A stretch of 17,257 nucleotides of DNA from JAZUOT01 sp045604805 (GTDB lineage Bacteria; Bacillota; Clostridia; Oscillospirales; Acutalibacteraceae), in the NCBI GenBank assembly GCA_045604805.1, contig JAZUOT010000033.1, positions 1 through 17,257 of the forward strand, given 5' to 3'. Shown here piece by piece: positions 1 to 7,065 of this stretch. Numbering within the stretch: the stretch's first letter is position 1; each line of letters starts with the position of its first letter. The translations under genes were made by a program, and so were the position numbers. The notes beneath the pieces are model-generated. The model had not been told where the DNA came from, made no database searches, and worked only from the letters and a program-made list of their open reading frames with translations.

Positions 1-105
1 TATTTCGCAAGGCTCTATTTTTATTCCATGCTCGCCTAAATAACTCCTTAATTCAGCTTCATCTCGACATTCCTCTATTTCTTTATGTATCGTTTGCTTG
101 TTCAT
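1..105 (-). CDS. Partial small ORF running off the left edge, unknown function
   Basis: The first 35 codons of a minus-strand gene are visible, beginning at ATG 105-103; the rest lies outside the window. A GAGG element about ten bases upstream can serve as ribosome binding site, and a good promoter lies further up (165-194). The visible protein is charged and helical-looking. It starts MNKQTIHKEIEECRDEAE and continues with a segment ending in GEHGIKIEP. The pattern of an acidic helix, then 'EL..YL.EHGI.I' and an acidic follow-on, loosely recalls Nif11-like or other RiPP leader regions of Clostridia. That resemblance is an impression from a short fragment and not an assignment. The gene is real on the strength of promoter, binding site and start, but its function is not known. 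Confidence 0.6.
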   Translation of the reverse strand, partial: MNKQTIHKEIEECRDEAELRSYLGEHGIKIEPCEI

Positions 106-164
106 TTCCTATTACCTCAAATAAATTTAAAATAATTTTCCCAAAATACCAATCCTAATTTTAT

Positions 165-194
165 ATTCTACATTAGAATAATTTTTCTTGTCAA
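165..194 (-). promoter_or_regulatory. Sigma-A-type promoter for the left-edge gene
   Basis: Read on the minus strand, TTGACA (194-189) is followed after 18 bases by TAGAAT (170-165). The -35 is a perfect consensus and the -10 matches five of six positions. Transcription would start roughly 50 bases upstream of the ATG at 105. Confidence 0.6.
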
Positions 195-246
195 GGGCGT
201 GATTTTTATGTCTTTGACTACTTCGTTGTGGAAATATTAGAATTAA

Positions 247-277
247 ACTTTTAAAAGTCATCAAATTATTATATAAT
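247..277 (+). promoter_or_regulatory. Probable radC promoter with a palindrome over the -35 region
   Basis: A perfect TATAAT -10 hexamer lies at 272-277, about 37 bases before the radC ATG. No good TTGACA is present at the right distance. That place holds a perfect 12-bp palindrome, ACTTTTAAAAGT (247-258), which could be an operator or chance in AT-rich DNA. Confidence 0.4.
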
Positions 278-313
278 CCATAGAGATGAATATATTTGAT
301 AGGATTGCTGTTT

Positions 314-1057
314 ATGACCATTAATAAAAAGAGTACTGACAAAAAGAAAGAATCCTCTAAAAAAAATAATAATATTCATTCTGGGCATAGGGCCAGAATC
401 AAAACTAAATTCCTCGCTAACGGCTTCGAAAATATGCTTGATTATGAAATTTTAGAGTTATTATTATTTTATTCAATACCGTACAAAGATACTAATGTCA
501 TAGCACACAATTTAATAAATACCTTTGGTTCTATATCGTCCGTACTTGATGCCTCTGTGGAAAATTTGACAAATATCGATGGAATAACTCAAAATAGTGC
601 TGTTTTGATAAAGATGATACCTCAGCTTGCTAGTGCCTACAACATTGATAAACATGATAAGAGTAGAACATTTTGTGTGCAAGAAGCTTGTAGTATGTTT
701 TTGGACAAATATATAGGCGTAATAAATGAAACCGTATATCTGGCCCTTATAAATTCTTATGGTCGACTTATTTACATGGATAAAGTTGCAGAGGGAAACT
801 TAAACAAGAGTTACATCTACATGAGAAAACTAGTTTTAACAGCTTTGCAGCACAACGCTCAGTATGCCATTTTAGCCCATAATCATCCTAGTGGCGTAGC
901 AATGCCATCCTCATCTGATGTCGAAACAACCCAAAAAATAAAAAAAATTTTGTCTGAACTAAATGTTACTTTGGTGGACCATATAATTATTGGCAATGGA
1001 GAAGCTGTTTCGCTGAAGAGCAGTGATATGTTCAAAAGTATATTTAACACAGACTAG
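314..1057 (+). CDS. radC: RadC family JAB/JAMM-domain protein
   Basis: A 247-residue RadC (UPF0758) homologue. The N-terminal part contains the family signature of an 'EILELLLFYSIPYKDTN' stretch with helix-hairpin-helix character (roughly residues 30-100). The C-terminal JAB/JAMM domain carries the metal-site motif AHNHPSG, with His189, His191 and Asp202 in HxH-x10-D spacing. Despite its name, RadC's role in DNA repair is not established; JAMM folds are metal-dependent hydrolases and RadC relatives often sit near mobile DNA. The reading frame extends to a TTG at 296, but AGGA at 301-304 lies nine bases before ATG 314, so 314 is preferred. It is the first gene of a plus-strand group, with tyrS starting 14 bases after its stop. 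Confidence 0.92.
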   Translation: MTINKKSTDKKKESSKKNNNIHSGHRARIKTKFLANGFENMLDYEILELLLFYSIPYKDTNVIAHNLINTFGSISSVLDASVENLTNIDGITQNSAVLIKMIPQLASAYNIDKHDKSRTFCVQEACSMFLDKYIGVINETVYLALINSYGRLIYMDKVAEGNLNKSYIYMRKLVLTALQHNAQYAILAHNHPSGVAMPSSSDVETTQKIKKILSELNVTLVDHIIIGNGEAVSLKSSDMFKSIFNTD

Positions 1058-1071
1058 GAAGGTATTTAAAA

Positions 1072-2298
1072 ATGGGAGTTTTTGATGATTTAAAGCAAAG
1101 AGGATTTATTGCCCAGCTTACTAACGAAGAAAAAATCAAAGATTTACTCAATAATCATAAAATTAAATTCTACATTGGATTTGATCCGACAGCCGACAGC
1201 TTGCATGTTGGTCACTTCGTGCAGGTCATGGTTATGGCACATATGCAAAAAGCTGGCCACATTCCTATAGCACTATTTGGTGGAGGGACTGGCATGATTG
1301 GGGATCCTTCTGGGAAATCTGATATGAGAAAAATGCTTATAACAGAAGAGATAAATCGCAATATAGAAAGTTTTAAAAAACAGATGTCTGCATTAGTGAA
1401 TTTTGATGATGGTAAAGCTATAATGGTCAACAATGCTGACTGGCTTTTAAATTTAAATTATATAGAATTCCTCCGTGAAATAGGAGTTCATTTTTCTGTA
1501 AATAGGATGTTAGCCGCTGAATGTTACAAACAGAGAATGGAAAGAGGTCTGACCTTTTTTGAGCTAAACTATATGATAATGCAAAGCTATGATTTCATGA
1601 TGCTCAATAAAAATTATGATTGCATTATGGAACTGGGTGGAGACGATCAGTGGAGTAATATCATAGGTGGAGTTGAGCTTACAAGAAGAGCTAGACAAAA
1701 AGAAGTATATGGTATGACGTTTAAGTTGCTTACTACATCTGAAGGTAAAAAGATGGGTAAAACTGAAAGTGGTGCTGTATGGCTAGATCCTGAAAAAACA
1801 ACTCCATACGATTTCTACCAATATTGGAGAAATGTAGACGATAACGACGTAATAAATTGCCTGAAGTTGCTTACATTCTTGCCTTTGGAACAAATACAAG
1901 AGTATGAAAAATTAGATGGTAGTAAGTTGAACAAAGCTAAAGAAATATTGGCCTATGAGGTAACAAAGCTTATACATGGTTCAGATGAAGCTGAAAAGGT
2001 CCAAAAAGCGGCAAAAGCCTTGTTCGGTTCCGGAAATGATTCTAGTGCGATGCCCTCAACAACTTTATCGAAAGATGTACTTGATGATGGGAAAATTTCA
2101 ATAATATCATTACTTAGCTTAAGTAAGCTGGTATCTTCAACAAGTGAAGCCAGAAGACTCATACAGCAAGGTGGCATAAGAATAGATGAAGAAAAGGTTA
2201 ACGACATCTCAAGGAATGTCACGATAGCAGAATTTGATAAAGGTTATGTGATGATAAAAAAAGGCAAAAAAGTTTTTCATAAAATAATTTTAGAATAG
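1072..2298 (+). CDS. tyrS: Tyrosine--tRNA ligase
   Basis: A full-length class I tyrosyl-tRNA synthetase of 408 residues, which charges tRNA-Tyr with tyrosine in the cytoplasm. The HIGH-type motif is HVGH (residues 45-48). The KMSKS-type loop is KMGKT (227-231), a normal variant in bacterial TyrS. Between them are the tyrosine-pocket segments 'YIGFDPTADSLH' and 'MELGGDDQWSNI'. A C-terminal S4-like RNA-binding domain occupies about residues 340-400. AGGAAGG (about 1056-1062) precedes the ATG. No T-box leader is present, because radC abuts directly, so expression probably depends on read-through from the radC promoter. The next gene starts eight bases after its stop. Confidence 0.97.
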   Translation: MGVFDDLKQRGFIAQLTNEEKIKDLLNNHKIKFYIGFDPTADSLHVGHFVQVMVMAHMQKAGHIPIALFGGGTGMIGDPSGKSDMRKMLITEEINRNIESFKKQMSALVNFDDGKAIMVNNADWLLNLNYIEFLREIGVHFSVNRMLAAECYKQRMERGLTFFELNYMIMQSYDFMMLNKNYDCIMELGGDDQWSNIIGGVELTRRARQKEVYGMTFKLLTTSEGKKMGKTESGAVWLDPEKTTPYDFYQYWRNVDDNDVINCLKLLTFLPLEQIQEYEKLDGSKLNKAKEILAYEVTKLIHGSDEAEKVQKAAKALFGSGNDSSAMPSTTLSKDVLDDGKISIISLLSLSKLVSSTSEARRLIQQGGIRIDEEKVNDISRNVTIAEFDKGYVMIKKGKKVFHKIILE

Positions 2299-2306
2299 GG
2301 GCAATT

Positions 2307-2549
2307 ATGAGACTTGATAAATATCTAAAAGTATCAAGAATAATAAAACGCAGAACTGTCGCAAGTGATGCCTGTAAGGCCGGTAAGGTTTTAGTTAATT
2401 CTAAACCAGCTAAATCAGGTTTAGAACTAAAAATAGGGGATATAATTGAAGTCTGTATTCCTGGTAAAAATATAAAGGTTAAAGTAGTTAGTTTTCGCGA
2501 AACTATAAAAAAAGAAGACGCAGCGCTTATGTATGAAATTATAAGTTAA
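2307..2549 (+). CDS. rqcP: RqcP/YabO-type S4-domain ribosome quality control protein
   Basis: An 80-residue protein made almost entirely of one S4 RNA-binding fold, starting MRLDKYLKVSRIIKRRT, which is the signature of B. subtilis YabO (RqcP). In that organism RqcP binds stalled 50S subunits with RqcH and tRNA-Ala and supports alanine-tail synthesis on blocked nascent chains. Length and the basic KRR segment fit the family; Hsp15 (HslR) is the related alternative but is usually longer. A GGGG element sits just before the ATG, and the gene lies eight bases behind tyrS, so the two are probably co-transcribed. The usual sporulation neighbours yabP and yabQ are absent; decayed mobile DNA follows instead. 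Confidence 0.88.
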   Translation: MRLDKYLKVSRIIKRRTVASDACKAGKVLVNSKPAKSGLELKIGDIIEVCIPGKNIKVKVVSFRETIKKEDAALMYEIIS

Positions 2550-2557
2550 GGTATATT

Positions 2558-2624
2558 GCTGATTTTTTGAGAAGTAATATGATTTGTAATCAGCAAGTCG
2601 TGTGTTCAAGTTCATCTGCCAGCT
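2558..2624 (+). pseudogene. Decayed tRNA-Thr(UGU)-like relic
   Basis: About 67 bases look like a broken-down tRNA-Thr gene. The anticodon loop TTTGTAA (2583-2589, anticodon TGT at 2585-2587) is followed by a GTCGTG..GTTCAAGTTC stretch in the place of the variable region and T arm. A 3' acceptor strand TGCCAGC (2617-2623) follows. The 5' end GCTGATT pairs only partly with that acceptor strand, the D arm is unrecognisable, only three anticodon-stem pairs remain, and the T stem is mostly unpaired. Instead, TTGCTGATT (2556-2564) pairs perfectly with AATCAGCAA (2588-2596). A functional tRNA is unlikely. Chance resemblance is possible but the colinear match through anticodon loop, T loop and acceptor is notable. 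Confidence 0.45.
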
Positions 2625-2660
2625 TTACATTTAATATTTTGAAGATGAAAGGAAATGTTT

Positions 2661-2729
2661 ATGGAAAATTTTGGAGAAATATTAGAGAGTGTCGTCAATA
2701 AATTTTCAACCACAGAGCGATACATCTAA
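2661..2729 (+). pseudogene. Small ORF interrupted by the insertion sequence
   Basis: An AAAGGAA ribosome binding site (2648-2654) sits six bases before ATG 2661. The frame reads MENFGEIL and then enters the insertion sequence at 2685, ending at a stop at 2727-2729 inside it. If the element and one copy of its TA duplication are removed, the frame runs on from 3527 as GQKLQ and stops at 3542-3544, a 13-residue product. The original gene must have been very short, or was already degraded before the insertion. No function can be assigned. Confidence 0.3.
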
Positions 2730-3524
2730 TCTGTAATGCAGCAATAAAGGAATTAACATTTTTAGCATAACGAGTGGCAATGCCGCGCCATTTTTTGAGA
2801 TGCAAAAAAGCATTTTCAACAATATGCCAAAGCTTATAAATATCTCTGTCGTAATCACGCTGAACTTTGCGGTTTTTCTTGGGAGGAATTACTGGGGGGC
2901 ATACCTGCCTGAAAAGCGTATTCGATAATAGCATTTGTATTATACCCACGGTCTGCTAACAAATATTCGGCACGAAAATTTTCGATTAGTGATTGTGCAA
3001 CTGAGCAATCCGCAACGGTAGCGTCTGTGACAATAAATCGCACCGGCATACCACAAGCATCCACGGCCAGATGTATCTTCGTATTGAGCCCCCTTTTGTG
3101 CGTCCCATTTCCTGGTTCCCTCCTTTAGTCCCAGTTGCATCGGGATGCACTTTAACGTGACTGGCATCAATCATCAGCCATTAATAATCAGCATCATACA
3201 TCAATTCGTTTAATATATTTTCCCAGATCCCTTTGTCTCTCCATCAGCAGAATCGGCGATGAACATTTTTCCAATGACCATATTCCGAAGGCAAGTCTCT
3301 CCAAGGTGCTCCTGTCCGCAATATCCAGAATGCTCCGTTAACGAATTGTCGAGTATCTTTTGCATTTCCACCTCTTTTTCCTTTTTCTCCTATTGCATGT
3401 GGCCTGATTCTTTCCCAAGCTTTGTTGCTCATATCGTGTCGGAATAATTCTTTGTTCATTTCGAGGCCTGCCTTCATTTTTTATTCTTATAATATCATAT
3501 CATATTTTTATTGACGACACGCTC
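2685..3524 (-). mobile_element. IS5 family (IS427-group-like) insertion sequence, 840 bp, inactive
   Basis: The ends are an 18-bp inverted repeat, GAG(A/C)GTGTCGTCAATAAA, with one mismatch (2685-2702, and the complement of 3507-3524). TA flanks both ends (2683-2684 and 3525-3526), consistent with a TA target duplication. The single transposase gene is on the minus strand and is broken by two stops and at least one indel. Length, two-part transposase architecture and DDE motifs fit the IS427 group of the IS5 family. The ends are well preserved, so the element may still be mobilised in trans by an intact relative. Confidence 0.88.
2695..3477 (-). pseudogene. Broken IS5-family DDE transposase
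   Basis: Read on the minus strand from ATG 3477-3475, the protein starts with the IS5-type DUF4096 region (SNKAWERIRPH, then 'GAFWILRTGAPWRDLP'). An in-frame TGA at 3246-3244 stands where the family usually has Arg after HRRFC, so CGA to TGA is likely. A second stop, TAA, is at 3183-3181 before 'WLMIDASHVKVHPDA'. The catalytic pieces are visible: Asp in MIDASH, Asp in LLADRGYNT and Glu in HIVENAF. The frame moves by -1 at AAAAGGGGG (complement of 3089-3097), which may be a programmed slip. It moves again at a run of six C (complement of 2894-2899), where five C would restore MPPVIPPKKNR. The final TGA lies within the terminal repeat. The gene cannot make transposase as it stands. Confidence 0.85.
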
Positions 3525-3592
3525 TAGGACAGAAATTGCAATAGCAAGTTCTGAAAATTAATTTTTTATTGATAACTATCAAAGAGTTACTG

Positions 3593-6238
3593 TTATCTTT
3601 TCTGTCTGTGTGCAAAGAATTTTTCGATTTCTGATATAAACATAGGAGAGATAGAAAGAATCGCTACAATCATCCATTGTTCAAAATTCAAACAAACGCA
3701 TTTAAATATAGAAGCCAGGGCCGGAATAGTTATAACTGAAACTTCCAAAATCAGGCAAATAAAGACCGACAATAATAACTTTTTGTTGCTTAGTAAACTT
3801 GTCTTAAATATACTCTGTTCGCTTCTAACATCAAAAACATGAATAAGTTCTGAAATACTTAGAACCGCAAAAGCCATAGTTCTGCCTATCATTGGTTCAT
3901 AGGCCAAGTTGATATCAAAGAATCTGGCTCCTATAACAAAAGCTAACAGAGATATAGAGCCTATAAATAGGCCTTCTATTAACATATTGTATCCAACCCC
4001 TCCAGAAAACAAACCTTCACTGCGTTTCAAAGGTTTTCTGTCCATAATATTTGCTTCTGCAGGTTCACTACCTAAAGCCAAAGCTGGCAAAGAATCTGTT
4101 ACTAAATTTACCCAAAGTAGCTGTATAGCTAGAAGAGGTATAGGCATACCAAATATAGAAGCTATTAATATTAGAAGTATCTCACCGACATTGCAAGAAA
4201 CTAAAAATCTTACCGTCTTTTTTATGTTATCAAAGATTCCTCTACCTTCATGTACAGCTTTTACTATTGTCGCAAAGTTGTCATCGGTCATTATCATATC
4301 GGCGGCACTTTTTGCCACATCTGTACCGGTTATTCCCATAGCACAACCTATATCAGAAGCTTTAAGTGCCGGAGCATCATTAACACCGTCGCCTGTCATG
4401 GAAACTACTGCACCATGGCTTTGGAATGCTTTTACTATGCGGACTTTGTGTTCTGGAGAAACACGTGCAAATACGGAATATTTAAATATATCTTTTTCTA
4501 GCTCGCTTTGGCTTATATTTTCTAGTTCTTCGCCAGTTATTGCCTTTTCCTTATCCCCTAATATCAAAAGCTCACGAGCTATAGCCTTAGCTGTTAATAT
4601 GTGGTCACCAGTTATCATTACAGGTTTTATTCCTGCTCTTAAACATTCTTTGACAGCGGCTTTAGCTTCTGGTCTTGGCGGATCTATCATGCCTACCAAG
4701 CCTACAAAAGTAAGACTTTCCTCTAAACCCTTATCGTTACTAGGACAACTATCTATGTCTTTATAAGAAACTGCAAGTACTCTCAATGCTTTTTCAGCCA
4801 TTTCTTTGTTTTCTGCTGTTATTTTGTTTTTCACAGAGGCTGTAAGCTCTTTATATTCTGAGTTTTCAATATAACCCGAGCAAAGGGACAATAAAACATC
4901 CGGAGCGCCTTTTGTTATAACTCTGTACTTACCATTTGCCAAAGCATGTACAGTAGTCATCAGCTTTCTATCTGAATCAAAAGGCAGTTCGTATACTCTT
5001 TTATATTGCTCTTCTAAAAGAAGCTTATCTTCATTATTTTTGTAAGCAGCTATAACAAGTGCTGTTTCCGTAGGATCTCCTAGCGATTCTACTTTTTCTC
5101 CTTGTTTATTTAAACTCGCATTATTACACAAGGTGGCATATCTCAGTATTTCACGAGCTGCATCACTTTTTTCATAAACCACACCACTCTGATTTCTAAG
5201 CTCTGTAACAGTCATCTTATTTTGTGTGAGGGTACCAGTTTTGTCAGAACAAATGACATTAGCACTGCCTAAAGTTTCTACCGCCGGCAAATTACGTATT
5301 ATCGCTCTGTTTGCCGCAAGTTTGCGAACACCCACAGCTAAAACTATCGTAACAACTGCAGGTAGACTTTCTGGAATAGCTGCAACAGCAAGACTTACCG
5401 ACGTCATAAACATTTCCAAAAATCCTTTGCCTTGCAATATACCTAAAGCAAAAATGACAACACATATAACCATAGCAGCTATTCCCAAATATTTTCCTGT
5501 CTGGGCAAGTCTTTTCTGTAATGGTGTCTGTGGAGAATCTTCATCATTTATCATATTTGCAATATGACCTACCTGTGTGTTCATACCCGTATCAGTCACA
5601 ACGCAAACAGCATTACCAGTACTTATGCTGCATGAGGAAAATAGCATATTATTTCTATCTCCAAGAGGGGTATTTTCCCTATTTATTTTCTCAGAGTTTT
5701 TCTCAGAAGGTACAGATTCACCAGTAAGTGATGACTCTTCACTGCTAAGATTGCTACAACTTAGAATTCTAGCATCAGCAGGCACAAAATCTCCTGCTTC
5801 GAGAATAATTATATCCCCTGGAACTAGTTCCTCTGAATCTATTTTTATCTCTTTTCCATTTCTACGAACACGGGCCTTCGGCGCAGAAAGTTTTTTCAAA
5901 GCATCTATTGCTTTCTCGGCTTTGCTTTCTTGCACTACGCCTATTATGGCGTTCATGACAACTATGGCCAAAATTATAATGGAATCAATATAATCACTTG
6001 TTTTTTCTACATAGGCTGTTATTGCAGAAATAAGAGCCGCTACCAACAATATCAAAATCAAAAAATCTGCAAACTGGGCAAAAAACTTAGATATAAAAGA
6101 CTTTTTCTTTTTTTCTGCAAGCTTGTTTTTTCCCGACTTTGCTTGTCTTTCTATCACTTGAGCAGACGTAAGCCCTGTTTTTTCATTACTTTTTAGTTCC
6201 TGTAGAACCTTATCAATGCTTAAATTATACCACTGCAA
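3593..6238 (-). CDS. P-type Ca2+-transporting ATPase (P2A, SERCA-like)
   Basis: An 881-residue cation pump of the PacL/YloB/LMCA type, expected to export Ca2+ across the membrane using ATP. Motifs run in order: TGES actuator loop (172-175), M4 PESLP (289-293; PEGLP in most relatives), CSDKTGT with phosphorylated Asp332, KGAPD (443-447), TGD (543-545), GDGVND hinge (616-621). M5 has Asn683 and Glu686 in SCNVGE, and M6 has Asn711, Thr714 and Asp715 in NLVTD. These correspond to SERCA Ca2+ ligands, so both calcium sites look possible. The frame extends to ATG 6253, but no binding site precedes it. GGTGGTG (6251-6245) stands six bases before TTG 6238, which gives MQWYNLSIDKVL, like the usual family N-terminus. 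It is transcribed divergently from the ytaF-like gene. Confidence 0.93.
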   Translation of the reverse strand: MQWYNLSIDKVLQELKSNEKTGLTSAQVIERQAKSGKNKLAEKKKKSFISKFFAQFADFLILILLVAALISAITAYVEKTSDYIDSIIILAIVVMNAIIGVVQESKAEKAIDALKKLSAPKARVRRNGKEIKIDSEELVPGDIIILEAGDFVPADARILSCSNLSSEESSLTGESVPSEKNSEKINRENTPLGDRNNMLFSSCSISTGNAVCVVTDTGMNTQVGHIANMINDEDSPQTPLQKRLAQTGKYLGIAAMVICVVIFALGILQGKGFLEMFMTSVSLAVAAIPESLPAVVTIVLAVGVRKLAANRAIIRNLPAVETLGSANVICSDKTGTLTQNKMTVTELRNQSGVVYEKSDAAREILRYATLCNNASLNKQGEKVESLGDPTETALVIAAYKNNEDKLLLEEQYKRVYELPFDSDRKLMTTVHALANGKYRVITKGAPDVLLSLCSGYIENSEYKELTASVKNKITAENKEMAEKALRVLAVSYKDIDSCPSNDKGLEESLTFVGLVGMIDPPRPEAKAAVKECLRAGIKPVMITGDHILTAKAIARELLILGDKEKAITGEELENISQSELEKDIFKYSVFARVSPEHKVRIVKAFQSHGAVVSMTGDGVNDAPALKASDIGCAMGITGTDVAKSAADMIMTDDNFATIVKAVHEGRGIFDNIKKTVRFLVSCNVGEILLILIASIFGMPIPLLAIQLLWVNLVTDSLPALALGSEPAEANIMDRKPLKRSEGLFSGGVGYNMLIEGLFIGSISLLAFVIGARFFDINLAYEPMIGRTMAFAVLSISELIHVFDVRSEQSIFKTSLLSNKKLLLSVFICLILEVSVITIPALASIFKCVCLNFEQWMIVAILSISPMFISEIEKFFAHRQKR

Positions 6239-6355
6239 AATATACACCACCATTATTTCATTGTATTTGTAAAAAACACCTATGTATTTTAATTCTCATA
6301 GAATATCTACAGAACTGCTAACTTAAAACATAAACATTTATGCGTGGAGGCAAAT

Positions 6356-7000
6356 ATGAACATACTTACATCGATTATATTAGCTGCCAGCCTCAGTTTT
6401 GATGCTTTTGGTATAGGTTTGTCATATACATTAAGAAATATATCAATAGGGAAAAAATCAAAATTTATAATCGCGACAGTAGCATTTATTATTACTTCTA
6501 TAGCATTAGTCATAGGAAAAGCTATGGGAAGTTTTTTATCAGAAAACTTTGCCAGAATGTTATCCTTTGTATTACTTTTTTTACTGGGTATCTTTACAAT
6601 TATATCGGCATTACCGAGAAAAAGAAATAGAAATATAGATAAACCTGTCAGAGCTTTCCAGAAAAACATAGTTTTAAAACATTTAGGGCTTACTGTAAAA
6701 ATAATAAAAAATCCTACTTTCATAGATTTAGATAATTCCAAAAAAATTGAATCTCTCGAAGCTATGTACTTAAGTTTAGCACTTTCCTTAGATGCTTTTG
6801 CTGCCGCACTTAGTATATCATTTATGAAGTCCTGCTTACTGTATTTTCCTCTTTTGGCCTGCTTATTTCAATTATTATTTATCCAACTGGGAAACTTTAT
6901 CGCTAAAAAAATACAAAGCAAAATCAATTGCGAATTAAAGCTATTTTCACTAATATCAGGGGTTATATTGATACTATTAGCTTTGAGTAAATTAAGCTAA
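6356..7000 (+). CDS. ytaF: YtaF/MntP-like membrane protein
   Basis: A 214-residue, very hydrophobic protein with about six membrane helices and an internal two-fold repeat. Each half has an Asp-containing helix: SLSFDAFGIGLSY near residue 14 and LALSLDAFAAALSI near residue 140. That duplicated 'S.DAF' pattern is the mark of the MntP/DUF204 superfamily. The charged loop between the halves and the N-terminal 'SLSFDAFGIGLSYTLRN' fit the YtaF branch, annotated as a sporulation membrane protein in Bacillus. MntP proteins export Mn2+; the substrate of YtaF is not established. GTGGAGG (6344-6350) lies five bases before ATG 6356, so that ATG is preferred over the in-frame GTG at 6344. It diverges from the Ca2+ ATPase gene. 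Confidence 0.82.
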   Translation: MNILTSIILAASLSFDAFGIGLSYTLRNISIGKKSKFIIATVAFIITSIALVIGKAMGSFLSENFARMLSFVLLFLLGIFTIISALPRKRNRNIDKPVRAFQKNIVLKHLGLTVKIIKNPTFIDLDNSKKIESLEAMYLSLALSLDAFAAALSISFMKSCLLYFPLLACLFQLLFIQLGNFIAKKIQSKINCELKLFSLISGVILILLALSKLS

Positions 7001-7009
7001 AAACTAGAA

Positions 7010-7043
7010 GAGAGCATCCCTGCTTACTTGCAGAAATGCTCTC
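7010..7043. terminator. Convergent terminator hairpin between ytaF and tuf
   Basis: GAGAGCAT (7010-7017) pairs with ATGCTCTC (7036-7043), and TGC (7021-7023) with GCA (7030-7032) inside. Read toward the end of the str operon, the stem is followed by TTCTAGTTTTT, a reasonable U-rich tail. In the plus direction the T tract is weaker, so it mainly serves tuf. Confidence 0.75.
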
Positions 7044-7065
7044 GTACAAGCTAATATGCTTTTAA

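Noticed and set aside
2556..2596. TTGCTGATT/AATCAGCAA stem as a terminator for rqcP
   Set aside because: The loop is 23 bases long and no T run follows; the sequence is better explained by the tRNA-like relic.
3569..3582. TTGATAACTATCAA as terminator of the Ca2+ ATPase gene
   Set aside because: The stem is short and AT-only, and no U tract follows in the ATPase direction.
3909..4766. Long plus-strand open frame of 285 codons
   Set aside because: It lies antisense within the Ca2+ ATPase gene and its protein shows no family features; the opposite strand carries all P-type motifs.
5577..5993. Plus-strand frame of 138 codons
   Set aside because: It is antisense to the actuator and M2-M3 region of the Ca2+ ATPase and has no features of its own.
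6307..6741. Minus-strand frame of 144 codons
   Set aside because: It is antisense to the ytaF-like gene, which has a good binding site and family motifs.
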